Part shown: positions 22,105-29,645 of the stretch, piece by piece
How positions within the stretch are numbered: the first letter of the stretch is position 1
Layout: each line of letters starts with the position of its first letter
Assembly: GCF_000967965.1 (NCBI RefSeq)
Contig: NZ_LACC01000052.1
Location: 1-35,400, forward strand
Length of the DNA: 35,400 nucleotides
From: Pseudomonas fluorescens
Lineage (GTDB): Bacteria > Pseudomonadota > Gammaproteobacteria > Pseudomonadales > Pseudomonadaceae
Direction of reading: 5' to 3'
The notes under the pieces: model-generated
Told to the model about the DNA's origin: nothing
The model's database searches: none
The model's input: only the letters and a program-made list of their open reading frames with translations
Program-made: the position numbers and the translations under genes

Positions 22105-24216
22105 TTACCAATCTATCGAATAGGTCATGCTCAAGGTACGGCCTTCGGCGTTGGGGAATGGCGCTTTGGCGTTGGCCTGGGCGAACAGGTTGACGTACGT
22201 GCGGTTGGTCAGGTTGTACACCCCGCCTTCCAGACGACCGACCGGCAAGTACACGGAGCCGAGCAGGTCCACCAGCGTATAGCCTTCGATGTCGCGCCCG
22301 TTGTTGTCCTTGGCGGCAGCGTCGTAACTGGCCAGGTGCATGCCTTGCAGGCGCAGGGTGTAGTCGTCTTCGGCGTAGCCGACGAACAGCGTGGTCTTGG
22401 CCGGTGAAATGCGTGTCGCCGGCAGATCGATCCATTTCCCGTTCTGCTCGGTCTCGCCTTTGGCCCAGGCATAGGTGCCACCTACCGACCAGTGATCGGT
22501 CGCGAGGTAGGTCAGGCTGTTTTCGATGCCGCGAACCCGCTCCTTCTGGTTGATCAGACGCAAGACACGGTTATTGGCATCGTAGAACTGAGTCACGTCC
22601 GAGGTGTTTTCATAGACGGTGACGTCGGCCTGCCACCGGTCCCAGTCACCGCGCCAGCCCAGCTCATAGCTGTCGACCTTGATGGCCTGGGCGTTGAGGC
22701 TCTGGATGTCGAAGGTGCTGTTCACGTCACGCAAGAAGCGCTGGATGTCCGGCAGCGAAAACCCCTGGCTGTAATTGGCGAAGACGTCCTGATGTTCACT
22801 CAGGTGATAGACCGCGCCCAGGTTATAGAGCGTAGCGTCGTACTTGAGGGTGTCACCGGGCAGGATGGCACGTACGCCGGTCTGGACGATCTGACCGTAA
22901 GCGATGCTGTCGGAGACCTCGCTTTCGATCCATTCGCGGCGCACACCGCCACGCAAGGTCCAGTCTCCGATGTCCCAGGACATCTGTCCGAACAGCGCCT
23001 TGGTGGTGGTTTCGATATCCGGGCCCATCTCGTAAGTGGTGCCGGTCTTGGTGTAGGTCAGCCCTTTGAGGGTGTATTGGTCACCGCGCTGGCGGGAGCG
23101 TTCGTGATCGTAGTCGGCGCCCCAGACCAGGTTGCCCGTGGCGCTGCCGATGGCCGGCAATGGCGTGTCGATGGCCGCACGCAGGCCGTATACATCCTGC
23201 ACGCTGTTGTTGTCGGCGATCCCGGCCTTGCCCCGCGACAGGTCCGGGAAGAACAGCGCGTCGGCCCGGCGCCAGTAGCTTTCCAGTTGCAGGCCCTGGC
23301 CGTAGAAGTCGTTGTCGGTGTAGTTGAGGTTGGCCGCCTGGTTATGAGTGTAGGGCTGGTCGTCGAGTTTCAGTCCTTTGACCGCCACGGCCTCTTTCAG
23401 GTTTTTCGGGTCTTTTGTGTAGTCAGTGTCCTGCTGGTCCTTGTAGTCCTGCAGCGACAGGCTGAGTTTTTTATCGGCATCCAGTTCGTAACCGAAACGA
23501 CCCTGCAGGTCATAGGTGTCGGTGTCCATGTTGCTGCCCTGGGATGTGTCCTGAGGGATGCGATTGCCGTTGCCGTCGTACTGATCGTTGCGCTGGGTCA
23601 GGTCGGCGGACAGGTACCAGTCCAGGGCATCCTTGCGCCCGGTCGCACTCTGAAAGGCCTCGTAGGCGAAACCCTTGCTGTTGAGGTTGTTGCCGGTGGT
23701 CAGGCCCAGTTTGCTGCTGTAGGCAAGGTCCTGACCCTGGTTGCGCTTGGTGATGATGTTGATGATGCCGCCCGAAGCACCGGCTCCATAAATGCTGCTG
23801 GCGCCGGAAACCACCTCGATGCGTTCGATACTGGCCGGTGCGATGCTGTTGAGTTGGCGGAAGTTGTCGCGCGTGGCGTTCTGCGACACGCCGTCGATCA
23901 ACACCAGCATGTTGCGCCCGCGCAGGGTCTGGCCGAAGTTGCTCATCCCGCCGCTGGACGGCGCCAGGCCGGGAACCAGTTGCCCAAGGATGTCGGAGAC
24001 CCGACGCCCGGCGCCACTCTGTTGGCGGATCTGCTGTTCGTCGATTACCTGGACCGAGCCTGGAATCGAGGCAATGGTCGCTTCGCTACGCGTCGCGGAA
24101 ACGACGGTGGCCTGCATGTTCAATGTGCCGGGTTGCTGGTCGGTATCCTCGGCCCAGGCCTGGGCGCTGACGGAGCCGAGCAACGGAATCAACAGGGAAA
24201 GTTTGGTTCGGTTCAT
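22105..24216 (-). CDS. TonB-dependent hydroxamate siderophore receptor, IutA/ChtA-like
   Basis: 703 residues. A signal peptide ends AWA/EDT near residue 22. The plug domain (about 40-155) includes GSVQVIDEQQIRQQ, ISDILGQLVPGLAP-type and GRNMLVLIDGVSQNATRDNF, then GASSIYGAGASGGIINIITK, close to the IutA/ChtA pattern. A 22-strand beta-barrel follows and the protein ends in Trp (YSIDW), the usual outer-membrane insertion signal. No N-terminal signalling domain is present, so there is no FecI/FecR-type control. It likely imports a hydroxamate-citrate siderophore such as aerobactin, but the ligand is inferred. Expression probably comes from the Fur-type promoter at 24657-24710. Confidence 0.87.
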   Translation of the reverse strand: MNRTKLSLLIPLLGSVSAQAWAEDTDQQPGTLNMQATVVSATRSEATIASIPGSVQVIDEQQIRQQSGAGRRVSDILGQLVPGLAPSSGGMSNFGQTLRGRNMLVLIDGVSQNATRDNFRQLNSIAPASIERIEVVSGASSIYGAGASGGIINIITKRNQGQDLAYSSKLGLTTGNNLNSKGFAYEAFQSATGRKDALDWYLSADLTQRNDQYDGNGNRIPQDTSQGSNMDTDTYDLQGRFGYELDADKKLSLSLQDYKDQQDTDYTKDPKNLKEAVAVKGLKLDDQPYTHNQAANLNYTDNDFYGQGLQLESYWRRADALFFPDLSRGKAGIADNNSVQDVYGLRAAIDTPLPAIGSATGNLVWGADYDHERSRQRGDQYTLKGLTYTKTGTTYEMGPDIETTTKALFGQMSWDIGDWTLRGGVRREWIESEVSDSIAYGQIVQTGVRAILPGDTLKYDATLYNLGAVYHLSEHQDVFANYSQGFSLPDIQRFLRDVNSTFDIQSLNAQAIKVDSYELGWRGDWDRWQADVTVYENTSDVTQFYDANNRVLRLINQKERVRGIENSLTYLATDHWSVGGTYAWAKGETEQNGKWIDLPATRISPAKTTLFVGYAEDDYTLRLQGMHLASYDAAAKDNNGRDIEGYTLVDLLGSVYLPVGRLEGGVYNLTNRTYVNLFAQANAKAPFPNAEGRTLSMTYSIDW

Positions 24217-24231
24217 GAGGTGGTCTTTTTC

Positions 24232-24622
24232 TTAGTCGTGACAAGTGTGGGGAGACAAGATTGCGGGGGCAGGCGTAGAGGTGAATGAGCGCACCCGGCG
24301 GATTCCGATGGCGGCCAGGGCGTAGGCGACGGGGAGCAGTGCGCATTGCCAGATGCCCCAGAGCAACCGGCTGACGAGAAACCCAGCCATTCGTTAGCCA
24401 GTGCCGTGGCCACCAGCGTCAGGGCGCAGAGCCAGGCAACGCCCTCGATGAGGCGCAAGGTGTAAGCCGGATCAGGCGTTGCAAGCAGCGCTGCGCGGCG
24501 GGCGCCGGGGCATTGCTCAAAGGGTCGAGGGTGATGCGGCGGGACTGGAAGGCCGGAGTGCCGAGGGCTTGGCTCCAGTGTGAGAGCAATTGCTGCTGTT
24601 TTTGCGTGTAAGCGCGAATCAA
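24232..24622 (-). pseudogene. Twice-frameshifted small membrane-protein gene in the receptor leader
   Basis: Three reading frames join to one plausible protein. Frame A starts at TTG 24622 behind AGAAGGAA (IRAYTQKQQQLLSHWSQ, SRRITLDPLSNAP). Frame B, from about 24510, reads AALLATPDPAYTLRLIEGVA then LCALTLVATALANEWLG, a membrane helix. Frame C, from about 24390, reads GFLVSRLLWGIWQCALLPVA and YALAAIGIRRVRSF, then stops at 24232-24234, only 15 bases before the receptor start. Each frame alone stops early. So two indels seem to have broken one gene of about 125-130 codons. I do not recognise the family. It could also be a sequencing error in one spot, or three chance ORFs. Confidence 0.5.
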
Positions 24623-24664
24623 GTCCGATTCCTTCTGGACGGTGGTTTAGCTGAATGCGCGCAG

Positions 24665-24692
24665 AGAATACATTTTCAAAATATTAATGCAA
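24665..24692 (-). promoter_or_regulatory. Predicted sigma-70 promoter for the TonB receptor transcript
   Basis: On the minus strand, -35 TTGCAT (24687-24692) and -10 TATTCT (24665-24670) are 16 bases apart. Transcript would begin near 24657, about 35 bases before the TTG start of the broken gene and about 440 before the receptor. Confidence 0.5.
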
Positions 24693-24710
24693 ATGATAGT
24701 AATTGATATT
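24692..24710. promoter_or_regulatory. Candidate Fur box
   Basis: AATGATAGTAATTGATATT resembles the Fur consensus GATAATGATAATCATTATC in its repeated GATA/TGAT units, and it overlaps the -35 element of the predicted receptor promoter. This fits iron-repressed expression of a TonB-dependent siderophore receptor. Confidence 0.55.
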
Positions 24711-24731
24711 TATGGCGCGAGGCGCACCTTT

Positions 24732-25661
24732 TCAGAGTCTTGCCAGGGGTTTACTCAAGACCATGTAGCGCTCTCCCACCTTCCGCGCATACTCCTCCAG
24801 CACCTGCTGACACAACGCCACAATCTCCTCGACCCACTCAACGCCCACTCGCCACGACACCACCACCTGCAGGTCGGGTGGTCGCTGATCGATGTCCAGC
24901 AGGGTCAACTCCCCCCGTGCCAGCTCTTCGGCCACCAGCACCGGCGGCAACGCGCCGATGCCAAAGCCGTCGCGCAGCAGCCGGGTAATCGCCGACACCG
25001 AGTTCACGCAGTTCAGACGTGGCGCCGTCACGCCATTGGCCTGCATCAGGGCGAGCACTTCCTGATGCGGGTGAGAGTTTTTCGAGTAGGTAATGATCCG
25101 CTCTTTCGCCAGATCGGCGACGCCTGAATACTCACGGTTGTACAGGGAATTGCTGGCGACAATCCAGCCCATGGGGTGGCTGGCCAGTTCCAGGCTGCGC
25201 ACGCTTTCCTGGCGCAGCAGGTCGGTCTGCAGAATCACATCGAGGAAGCCTTTTTGCAGCTGATCGCAGAGGTTGAGCGAGGTATCGGCCACCAGTTCGA
25301 TTTCCACCAGCGGGTAGTGATCGGTCATCTGCGCCACCAACGGGCTGAGCCAGGTATGGATCACCGTGTCCATCACGCCGATGCGCACCCGTCCGGCCTT
25401 GCTCGAGCGGGTCTCGATCGACTGCTTGAGTGCCTGCATGGTGTCCATCATCTGCTCGGCGTAATCGAGCACCTTGAGGCCTTCGGGTGTCAGGCTCACG
25501 CCGCGCGAATCCCGCAGAAACAGCTTTACCCCCAGCTCGCCTTCAAGCACTGCGATGCGGCTGGAAATCGAAGCCTGAGTGGTGAAGAGCTTGTCGGCGG
25601 TCAGGCGGAAACTCTTGAGTCGGGCGACCCAGACGAAGGTCTCGAGAAACTTCAGGTTCAT
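24732..25661 (-). CDS. LysR-family regulator, probable controller of the pxp operon
   Basis: 309 residues. The helix-turn-helix spans about residues 1-60 (MNLKFLETFVWVARLKSFRL, TTQASISSRIAVLEGELGVK, LFLRDSRGVSLTPEG), followed by an effector-binding domain. It is divergent from the MFS-pxpABC operon across 146 bases, the classic layout for LysR control of a neighbour. The gap holds the perfect inverted repeat TTGGACGC-N11-GCGTCCAA. The natural inducer might be 5-oxoproline or a related compound; this is inference from position only. Confidence 0.86.
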   Translation of the reverse strand: MNLKFLETFVWVARLKSFRLTADKLFTTQASISSRIAVLEGELGVKLFLRDSRGVSLTPEGLKVLDYAEQMMDTMQALKQSIETRSSKAGRVRIGVMDTVIHTWLSPLVAQMTDHYPLVEIELVADTSLNLCDQLQKGFLDVILQTDLLRQESVRSLELASHPMGWIVASNSLYNREYSGVADLAKERIITYSKNSHPHQEVLALMQANGVTAPRLNCVNSVSAITRLLRDGFGIGALPPVLVAEELARGELTLLDIDQRPPDLQVVVSWRVGVEWVEEIVALCQQVLEEYARKVGERYMVLSKPLARL

Positions 25662-25701
25662 GGGATAAAGATTTCTTATGTCTAAGGCGGGTTTTTATTA
25701 G

Positions 25702-25728
25702 TTGGACGCAGTAGGGGCGCGCGTCCAA
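25702..25728. promoter_or_regulatory. Inverted-repeat operator candidate in the LysR-MFS divergent gap
   Basis: Perfect 8-bp arms TTGGACGC (25702-25709) and GCGTCCAA (25721-25728), separated by 11 bases. It lies 41 bases from the LysR start and 80 from the MFS start. Size and position suit LysR binding (a palindrome with a T-N11-A-like core). Confidence 0.55.
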
Positions 25729-25807
25729 AAATCGACGCATCCGGTTCCCACGATAGGCGTCGTCGGGGCTCAGAACAATACCAATAAAATCAGCGCGGAG
25801 ATTTGCC

Positions 25808-27094
25808 ATGAGTGCGCCCGACACCACCGCCATCCCGAAAGCCTCGGCCCGCCCGGGACCTTTCGACTGGTATCGCAACATCAATCAGCAGGAACGCCGC
25901 ACCTTCTGGAGCTGCAAGATCGGCTATGGCCTGGACGGCATGGACACCCAGATGCTCAGCTTCGTGGTGCCGACCCTGATTGCCATGTGGGGCATCACCA
26001 CCGGCCAGGCCGGGCTGATTCACACCAGCACGCTGATCGCTTCAGCCATCGGTGGCTGGGTGGCGGGGATTCTGTCCGATCGCATCGGTCGTGTGCGCAC
26101 CTTGCAACTGACCGTGCTGTGGTTTGCTTTCTTCACCTTCCTCTGCGGCTTTGCCCAGAGCTACGAGCAACTGCTGATTGCCCGCACGTTGATGGGCTTC
26201 GGTTTCGGCGGCGAGTGGACGGCCGGCGCGGTGCTGATGGGCGAGGTGATTCGTGCCCAGGACCGTGGCAAGGCTGTTGGCATGGTGCAATCCGGCTGGG
26301 CGCTGGGTTGGGGGCTGACGGCGATTCTGTATGCGCTGCTGTTCTCGGTATTGCCACCGGAAGACGCCTGGCGCGCGCTGTTCATCCTCGGCATCGTGCC
26401 GGCGATTTTCGTGATCTTCGTTCGCCGGTTGGTGAAAGACCCGGAAATCTACCGTGAGGCCAAGGCTAAACAGGAGCCGAGCAACCCGTCGAAGTTCTAC
26501 GAGATTTTCGCCCCCGACATGCTCTTCACCACGATTCGCGCTTCGTTGCTGACCACCGGCGCTCTGGGCGGCTACTACGCGATCACGTCCTGGTTGCCGA
26601 CTTTCCTGAAGAACGAACGCGGTTTGAGCGTACTCAATACCAGTGGTTATCTGGCGATGGTGATCGTCGGGTCCTACGTCGGTTATGTCATCAGCGCCTA
26701 TTTGACCGACATCCTTGGACGTAAAAAGAACTTCATCCTGTTCGCCGTGGGCTCGTTCACCATTGTCTTGCTGTACACCCAACTGCCAGTCAGCAACGGC
26801 GTGATGCTGTGGCTGGGCTTTCCGCTGGGCTTCTTCGCCTCGGGGATTTTCAGTGGCATGGGGGCATTCCTGACCGAGTTGTTCCCCACACGCATTCGCG
26901 GTTCTGGCCAGGGTTTTTGCTACAACATCGGCCGGGCGCTGGCGGCGTTGTTCCCGCTGCTGATCGGCCTGCTCAGCCAGACCGTGCCGCTGAGTGTGGG
27001 CATCGGTGCCTTTGCGGCGGTTTCCTACGGCGTGGTGATCCTCGCGGCCCTGAGTTTGCCGGAAACCCGTGGCAAGCAACTCGACGCCCAGTAA
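25808..27094 (+). CDS. MFS transporter of the pxp operon
   Basis: 428 residues with about twelve transmembrane helices. Sugar/organic-acid-carrier MFS motifs are visible: GYGLDGMDTQMLSFVVPTLI in helix 1, GILSDRIGRVRTL (the loop 2-3 motif), GFGFGGEWTAGAVLMGE, and the second-half LTDILGRKKNF. Several of these resemble the aromatic acid/sialic acid-type MFS carriers (AAHS/ShiA-like). It lies 73 bases ahead of pxpA on the same strand, so I infer import of 5-oxoproline or a compound that yields it. This is not proven. It starts behind GGAG at 25797. Confidence 0.85.
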   Translation: MSAPDTTAIPKASARPGPFDWYRNINQQERRTFWSCKIGYGLDGMDTQMLSFVVPTLIAMWGITTGQAGLIHTSTLIASAIGGWVAGILSDRIGRVRTLQLTVLWFAFFTFLCGFAQSYEQLLIARTLMGFGFGGEWTAGAVLMGEVIRAQDRGKAVGMVQSGWALGWGLTAILYALLFSVLPPEDAWRALFILGIVPAIFVIFVRRLVKDPEIYREAKAKQEPSNPSKFYEIFAPDMLFTTIRASLLTTGALGGYYAITSWLPTFLKNERGLSVLNTSGYLAMVIVGSYVGYVISAYLTDILGRKKNFILFAVGSFTIVLLYTQLPVSNGVMLWLGFPLGFFASGIFSGMGAFLTELFPTRIRGSGQGFCYNIGRALAALFPLLIGLLSQTVPLSVGIGAFAAVSYGVVILAALSLPETRGKQLDAQ

Positions 27095-27102
27095 CTGATA
27101 AC

Positions 27103-27134
27103 CTGCGGGGCTGTCTCATAGATATGTCCCGCAG
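27103..27134 (+). promoter_or_regulatory. Inverted repeat between the MFS gene and pxpA
   Basis: CTGCGGG (27103-27109) and CCCGCAG (27128-27134), 7-bp arms with an 18-base loop, start 9 bases after the MFS stop. No T-run follows. It could be a processing site, partial terminator or nothing. Confidence 0.3.
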
Positions 27135-27167
27135 CTAAAAAGAATAAAGCCTACAGGAGTGTTCAGC

Positions 27168-27920
27168 GTGAGCCGCCTGCTATTGAACTGCGACATCGGC
27201 GAGAGTTTCGGCAGCTGGACCATGGGTCTGGACGCGGAAATCATGCCCTTCATCGATTGCGCCAACATCGCCTGCGGTTTCCACGCCGGCGACCCGAGCA
27301 TCATGCGCAAGACCGTCAGCCTGGCCCTCAGCCACGGTGTGCAAGTTGGCGCGCATCCGGCCTATCAGGACCTGGTGGGGTTTGGCCGTCGCTCCATGGC
27401 CTATGCCTCCCAGGAACTTCAAGACATTCTGCATTACCAGATCGGCGCCCTCGACGGCATCTGCCGGGCCCAGGGTGGGCGAGTCAGCTACGTCAAACCC
27501 CATGGCGCGATGTACAACGACATGATGGCCAACCCGGCACAACTGCGCGCCGTGCTGCAAGCGGTTGCGTCCTATGACCGCAACCTGCCATTGATGTTGA
27601 TGGCCACCCGCGACAACAGTGCGGCCCAACAACTGGGCGATGAGTACGGCGTGACCCTGTGGTTCGAAGCATTCGCCGACCGCGCTTACGACAGCGCAGG
27701 CAGGCTGGTGTCGCGACAACTGCCGGGAGCGGTGCATCACGACCCGGAAAAAATCATCGAGCAGGCGCTGACCATTGCCCGTGGCGATCCGCTCACTGCC
27801 AGCGACGGCAGCGCCCTGCATTTACAGGCCAATACCCTGTGCGTGCACGGCGACAACGCCAGTTCGGTCGCTGCCGTGCAACGCATCCGTGAAGCCTTGA
27901 ACCGGCAGAGCGCGTCATGA
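27168..27920 (+). CDS. pxpA: 5-oxoprolinase subunit PxpA (LamB/YcsF family)
   Basis: 250 residues. Family motifs: LLNCDIGESFGSW at the N-terminus, NIACGFHAGDPSIMRKTV, VGAHPAYQDLVGFGRR, VSYVKPHGAMYNDM and EAFADRAYDSAGRLVSR. PxpA works with PxpB and PxpC to open 5-oxo-L-proline to L-glutamate using ATP. I chose GTG at 27168 with AGGAG 8 bases upstream, rather than the GTG at 27159, which overlaps that ribosome binding site. It overlaps pxpB by ATGA, indicating translational coupling. Confidence 0.93.
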   Translation: MSRLLLNCDIGESFGSWTMGLDAEIMPFIDCANIACGFHAGDPSIMRKTVSLALSHGVQVGAHPAYQDLVGFGRRSMAYASQELQDILHYQIGALDGICRAQGGRVSYVKPHGAMYNDMMANPAQLRAVLQAVASYDRNLPLMLMATRDNSAAQQLGDEYGVTLWFEAFADRAYDSAGRLVSRQLPGAVHHDPEKIIEQALTIARGDPLTASDGSALHLQANTLCVHGDNASSVAAVQRIREALNRQSAS

Positions 27921-28621
27921 AACTGCGGGTAGAAGTGGTGGCGCTGGATTGCCTGATGGTGCGCCTGTTCGATGAAATTGCCGAAACCAACATGCCGTGG
28001 ATGCTGGCGGCAAGTGAAAGTCTGCGCGCGGCATTCGCCGGGCATCTGATCGATCTGGTGCCGTCCTACACCACCTTGATGGTGCATTACGACTTGACCG
28101 CGCTGAGTCCTGCCCAGGCCCGGGAGTTGATTGCCCAGGCACTGATCGATCTGTCGCCCAATGCGCGTACTCGCGGCACCTGTCATGTGCTGCCAGTGTG
28201 GTACGACTTGAGCGTCGGTCCGGAATTGAACCTGTTGTCGCAACGCAGCGGGTTGGCGGTGGAGGAGGTGATCCGTCGTCACTGTGAGCGTGAATATCAG
28301 GTGTTTGCCCTGGGTTTTGCACCGGGCTTCGCCTTCATGGGGTTGGTGGAGGAGGTGCTCGCCGCGCCACGTCTGAACACGCCTCGCAAGAAAGTCGCCG
28401 CCGGCAGTGTCGGCATCGCCGAACGGCAGACGGCGGCCTACCCGGTGGTGTCGCCGGGCGGCTGGAACCTGATCGGCCGCACCCCGGCCAAATTGTTCGA
28501 TCGCAACCGTGACGGCTATAGCCTGATGCAACCCGGTGACACTGTACGGTTCGAAGCGGTCGGCCATGCCGAATTCATTAACCTGGGCGGTGACGACACG
28601 CCACTGGAGGCCCAGGCATGA
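27917..28621 (+). CDS. pxpB: 5-oxoprolinase subunit PxpB (KipI family)
   Basis: 234 residues. The allophanate-hydrolase-subunit-1 fold is indicated by YTTLMVHYD, HVLPVWYDLSVGPELNLLSQ, FALGFAPGFAFMGLV, PRKKVAAGSVGIAERQTAAY and PVVSPGGWNLIGRTP. It is the partner of PxpC (KipI-KipA in Bacillus). In the Pxp enzyme the pair carries out the ATP-dependent ring opening with PxpA. ATGA overlaps occur at both ends (with pxpA and pxpC), so all three are made from one transcript by coupling. Confidence 0.93.
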   Translation: MKLRVEVVALDCLMVRLFDEIAETNMPWMLAASESLRAAFAGHLIDLVPSYTTLMVHYDLTALSPAQARELIAQALIDLSPNARTRGTCHVLPVWYDLSVGPELNLLSQRSGLAVEEVIRRHCEREYQVFALGFAPGFAFMGLVEEVLAAPRLNTPRKKVAAGSVGIAERQTAAYPVVSPGGWNLIGRTPAKLFDRNRDGYSLMQPGDTVRFEAVGHAEFINLGGDDTPLEAQA

Positions 28622-29544
28622 GCCGTCTGATGATTGAAGCAAGTACGGCGCTATGCCTGTTGCAGGACGCCGGTCGATTTGGCGTGCGGCATCTGGGTGT
28701 GACCCAGGGTGGAGCGGCCGATTGGCGTTCGATGTCCTGGGCCAACTGGCTGCTGGGCAACGGACTGGATGCGCCGGTAATCGAAATCACCCTCGGCGGG
28801 TTCACCGTCGTGGCCGAGGACGATTGCGTGCTGGCCTTGGCCGGAGCGGATCTAGGCGCGAAGGTGGATGGCGAGGCGTTGGCGCCTTGGCGCAGTTTCA
28901 GGTTGCACAAAGGCCAGCGTTTGCAATTCACCCAACCGCTGCTCGGTGCTCGCGCCTATCTGGCAGCGCCGGGTGGATTTGATGCACCAAAGGTGCTGGG
29001 CAGCAGTTCAACGGTAGTCCGGGAGGAACTCGGCGGCCTGGACGGAATGGGCCATGCGCTGGGTAAAGGCGCGTCATTGAGCTACTCGGGGAACTCGCTG
29101 GTATTGCTGCGGGAGTTGCCGAACGAATACGTGCCGGATTTCACCGGTGAGCCATTGCTGGATCTGGTGCTCGGTGCGCAGATTGGCGAGTTCAGCGGGC
29201 AGAGCCTGTTCGATGCGTTCAACAGCGTGTGGAGCCTCGACAGCCGGGCCGACCGGATGGGGATTCGCCTGCTGGGTAAGGCGCTGCAGTACCAGGGCAA
29301 ACCGATGATTTCCGAAGGCATTCCGTTGGGGGCGGTCCAGGTGCCGCCTGACGGGCAGCCGATTGTGTTGCTCAATGATCGACAGACCATTGGTGGGTAT
29401 CCGCGGTTGGGAGCGTTGACGCCGTTGGCGCTGGCGCGGCTGGCGCAGTGCTTGCCGGGGGGGCGGGTGCGGTTGCGGCCGGTGGTGCAGGATGTCGCCC
29501 ATCGCGAACAAATCGAGTATTTACAGCGCTTCATTAACCGCTAA
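28618..29544 (+). CDS. pxpC: 5-oxoprolinase subunit PxpC (KipA/biotin-dependent carboxyltransferase family)
   Basis: 308 residues. Recognisable parts: CLLQDAGRFGVRHLGVTQGG, the near-end YLAAPGGFDAPKVLGSSST, RADRMGIRLLGKAL, ISEGIPLGAVQVPPDGQP and IVLLNDRQTIGGYPRLGAL. Allophanate-hydrolase-subunit-2 fold; acts with PxpB. Last gene of the operon; only a 6-base gap separates its stop from a REPIN. Confidence 0.93.
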   Translation: MSRLMIEASTALCLLQDAGRFGVRHLGVTQGGAADWRSMSWANWLLGNGLDAPVIEITLGGFTVVAEDDCVLALAGADLGAKVDGEALAPWRSFRLHKGQRLQFTQPLLGARAYLAAPGGFDAPKVLGSSSTVVREELGGLDGMGHALGKGASLSYSGNSLVLLRELPNEYVPDFTGEPLLDLVLGAQIGEFSGQSLFDAFNSVWSLDSRADRMGIRLLGKALQYQGKPMISEGIPLGAVQVPPDGQPIVLLNDRQTIGGYPRLGALTPLALARLAQCLPGGRVRLRPVVQDVAHREQIEYLQRFINR

Positions 29545-29550
29545 ATGCTT

Positions 29551-29622
29551 CGCGAGCAGGCTCGCTCCCACATTGGATCTTTGCCATACATAAGACCCTG
29601 TGGGAGCGAGCCTGCTCGCGAT
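29551..29622. repeat. REPIN: variant inverted REP pair
   Basis: REP at 29551-29572 (core CGCGAGCAGGCTCGCTCCCA) and its complement at 29599-29622 (core TGGGAGCGAGCCTGCTCGCG). Both arms carry AGG/CCT at the stem tip where the other REPINs carry AAG/CTT, so the arms changed together. It lies between two convergent genes. Confidence 0.92.
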
Positions 29623-29645
29623 GGGGCTCTAACGGGCGCCGCAGA

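Noticed and set aside
22492..24288. Plus-strand open frame of about 598 codons
   Set aside because: Antisense to the TonB receptor, which has signal, plug and barrel features. No family features of its own.
24232..24390. A 52-codon frame starting at ATG 24390 as an independent gene
   Set aside because: It lacks a ribosome binding site and its start directly follows an in-frame stop. It is better explained as the tail of the frameshifted gene.
26042..27079. Minus-strand open frame of about 345 codons opposite the MFS gene
   Set aside because: Shadow of the MFS codon pattern; low-complexity Gln/Arg/Glu-rich product.
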